Source: Liquidambar formosana (Eukaryota; Streptophyta; Magnoliopsida; Saxifragales; Altingiaceae). From it: a stretch of 64,000 bases of DNA. Where the stretch lies: positions 41,724,792 to 41,788,791 of the forward strand of contig CM077821.1 in assembly GCA_039720395.1 (NCBI GenBank), written 5' to 3'. This document shows positions 62,540 through 64,000 of this stretch, one piece after another. Position 1 is the stretch's first letter. Each line of letters starts with the position of its first letter. The notes beneath the pieces were generated by a model that saw only the letters and a program-made list of their open reading frames with translations, did no database searches and was not told the DNA's origin. The position numbers and the translations under genes are program-made.

Positions 62540-63276
62540 TATCCCCTTTCTCATTCCTCTCTCCAAACCCAAATCCCCCACAAACCCACCCATATCGTCC
62601 CTCTTCAAGGGTTAAACCAAGAAGCTTTGATCTCTTTATATCTTTGTTTTTATCTTCATCCCACCCATTCTATGTCATTTTGTGGACTATGGATGTGTAT
62701 TATGATTATTTATTCTTGTATCTTAATTGGTTTAATACACATTTAAACTTTTTAATGTTTGTTATTGATGCTCCAAACCAAAAATTAATACAATATAACA
62801 ACTGGTGTTGCATGTGTAAAAATAATGAAGAGATGGTGGACCATCTTATCGTTCATTACTCAGATGCTAAAGATCTTTGGCATTCACCTTTTATTTGGGC
62901 ATTTGTTAGGTTATGCCTAAAACAGTCCAGAAGCTTTTTTGAGGGTGGTGATTCAAGGCTGAAGGAGACAATTGTAAGACCATTTGAAAATAGCTCCTTT
63001 TGTCTCCTTTGAAGTCAGTGGGGCGAGAGAAATAGAAGGATTTTTTAAGGCAAAGAATTGCATAGTTTCAAGATCAAGAAGAGCTTCTTAATACTCCTTT
63101 TATTGGCATTTCTCCATATTGGTATGGTGGAAACCCCCTTTTTTGGATTTTCTAGATTCTTGTGCTCTGAAAAAGTAGTCATAGTGAATACTCCTTGTCT
63201 AGTTGGCTTTTGGCTTTTGGCCTTTTTGTGACTAATACAACTTTCATTTTGTAAAATATATATATATATATATTTA
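62540..63276 (+). mobile_element. LINE 3' end in the 5'-most visible RH10-like intron
   Basis: The plus strand encodes WCCMCKNNEEMVDHLIVHYS and KDLW (zf-RVT), followed by broken frames and a tail ctaatacaactttcattttg ending in a (TA)n run. It is antisense to the helicase gene and 5'-truncated. Confidence 0.75.
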
Positions 63277-63315
63277 TTAACATGTTCCAATCGTATCGTA
63301 TCTTACTCTTTCAAG

Positions 63316-63466
63316 TTTTTTTTTTCCCTAACAACAAGGGTGTCCGGGGCTATGGCCTCAACTAATCCCTCAGGCACATGAAGTCCCCCATCCTGCACAC
63401 ACCAGGCAGTGTGCTTCGAGCCTTGGGGTAGCCCCAAAGGGATCAAATGATTTTGTGGGGATCAAA
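63316..63466 (-). mobile_element. 5'-truncated SINE
   Basis: On the minus strand the sequence runs through gagggattagttgaggcc, ccccggacaccc and ttgttgttag into a poly-A tail (plus-strand T-run at 63316), a familiar plant SINE 3' region. actctttcaag and actttttcaag flank it as a probable 11-bp target duplication with one mismatch. Box A is not visible. Confidence 0.6.
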
Positions 63467-64000
63467 CTTTTTCAAGAATTGCAATATTGGCGTATTCATA
63501 TCTCGTATCCACATCTATGCTTCATAAGGGGAGATGCTTATGGTGGTAATAATCAAAGTAAATTGGTCAAATGGTCGATCTAAGATCCTATAGTGGGGGG
63601 ATTTTGGAGCAGTGATGATGACAATGGTTGTTTTAAAGTAACAAAAAATAGTAGTCACTTTATCACCTAGGCACTGCCTTGGTATCTCTAAACTATGCCT
63701 TGCCTAGGCATCACCAGGATGCCATGACAACACTGATTTTTATTTTCCTTCTCCCTTTTTTTTTTCTTTCTGGATGAAGTATTTTATTAGAAAAAGAAAC
63801 AAAGCTCATGTACACTAGAAGTATATGACAACGCTACACTCAACTCAACAACAACTTTGACAGAATAGCTACACTACACCCTTTTTTCCAATGCACTCTA
63901 TCTCTATGCCACATCTTCCATGCTTCCAACAAAATATGGGAGAACAGAGATGACATATAGGTGGACTGGTAAAGCAGGAAAGGCAACCTTAGATATGGGC
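63467..64000. other. Right edge, intron of the RH10-like gene
   Basis: No exon of the helicase N-terminal half is recognisable here, so the intron continues beyond the window. A T-rich stretch near 63758, followed by gaagtattttattag, may be the 3' end of another minus-strand LINE. Confidence 0.4.

Overview
This window is plant nuclear DNA from a dicot. It is AT-rich, its genes are split by long AT-rich GT-AG introns, and transposon debris lies between and inside the genes. Family-level similarity is clearest to well-known Arabidopsis proteins. I cannot name the species. There is no operon, rRNA, CRISPR array or recognisable virus.

Six protein-coding genes are supported, in order: (1) minus strand, 5033-16314, a seven-exon calcium-dependent protein kinase of the CPK1/2/20 type; (2) plus strand, 22193-22678, an intronless VQ-motif protein; (3) plus strand, about 25560-38562, a 14-coding-exon homologue of the replication factor DONSON, with an apparent +1 frameshift in its thirteenth coding exon; (4) minus strand, 40644-45537, a two-exon F-box/JmjC protein of the JMJ22 type; (5) minus strand, 48743-51948, a two-exon PLS-class pentatricopeptide protein resembling Arabidopsis At3g20730; (6) minus strand, 57872-62450, the 3' half of a DEAD-box helicase of the RH10 (DDX47/Rrp3) type, whose Q-motif and DEAD exons lie beyond the right edge. 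They look like an ordinary collinear set of independent genes. Calcium signalling and WRKY-linked signalling (genes 1 and 2) and nucleic-acid or chromatin functions (genes 3 to 6) are represented, but nothing shows that they act as one system.

The remainder is mobile-element history. It includes decayed LINE 3' ends carrying RNase H or RT zinc-binding remnants (14.1, 17.9, 42, 43.5, 60 and 62.6 kb) and TRIM-like elements with iMet-tRNA primer sites (10.4 and 36.7 kb), plus a solo LTR at 43.0 kb. tRNA-derived SINEs occur at 29.1, 32.4, 56.5 and 63.3 kb. Terminal-inverted-repeat elements occur at 2.4, 19.3, 20.9, 23.7, 29.3, 37.3, 45.7 and 61.35 kb, and a possible Helitron terminus lies at 52.2 kb. 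Several are nested, so insertion order can be read directly.

The observations most worth checking are the DONSON frameshift, the SINE/SINE/MITE nest in a DONSON intron, the LINE tail flanked by an unusually long (about 119 bp) target duplication inside a TRIM, and a promoter-like region at 53.5-54.1 kb with no coding sequence attached. I found no convincing new biological system.
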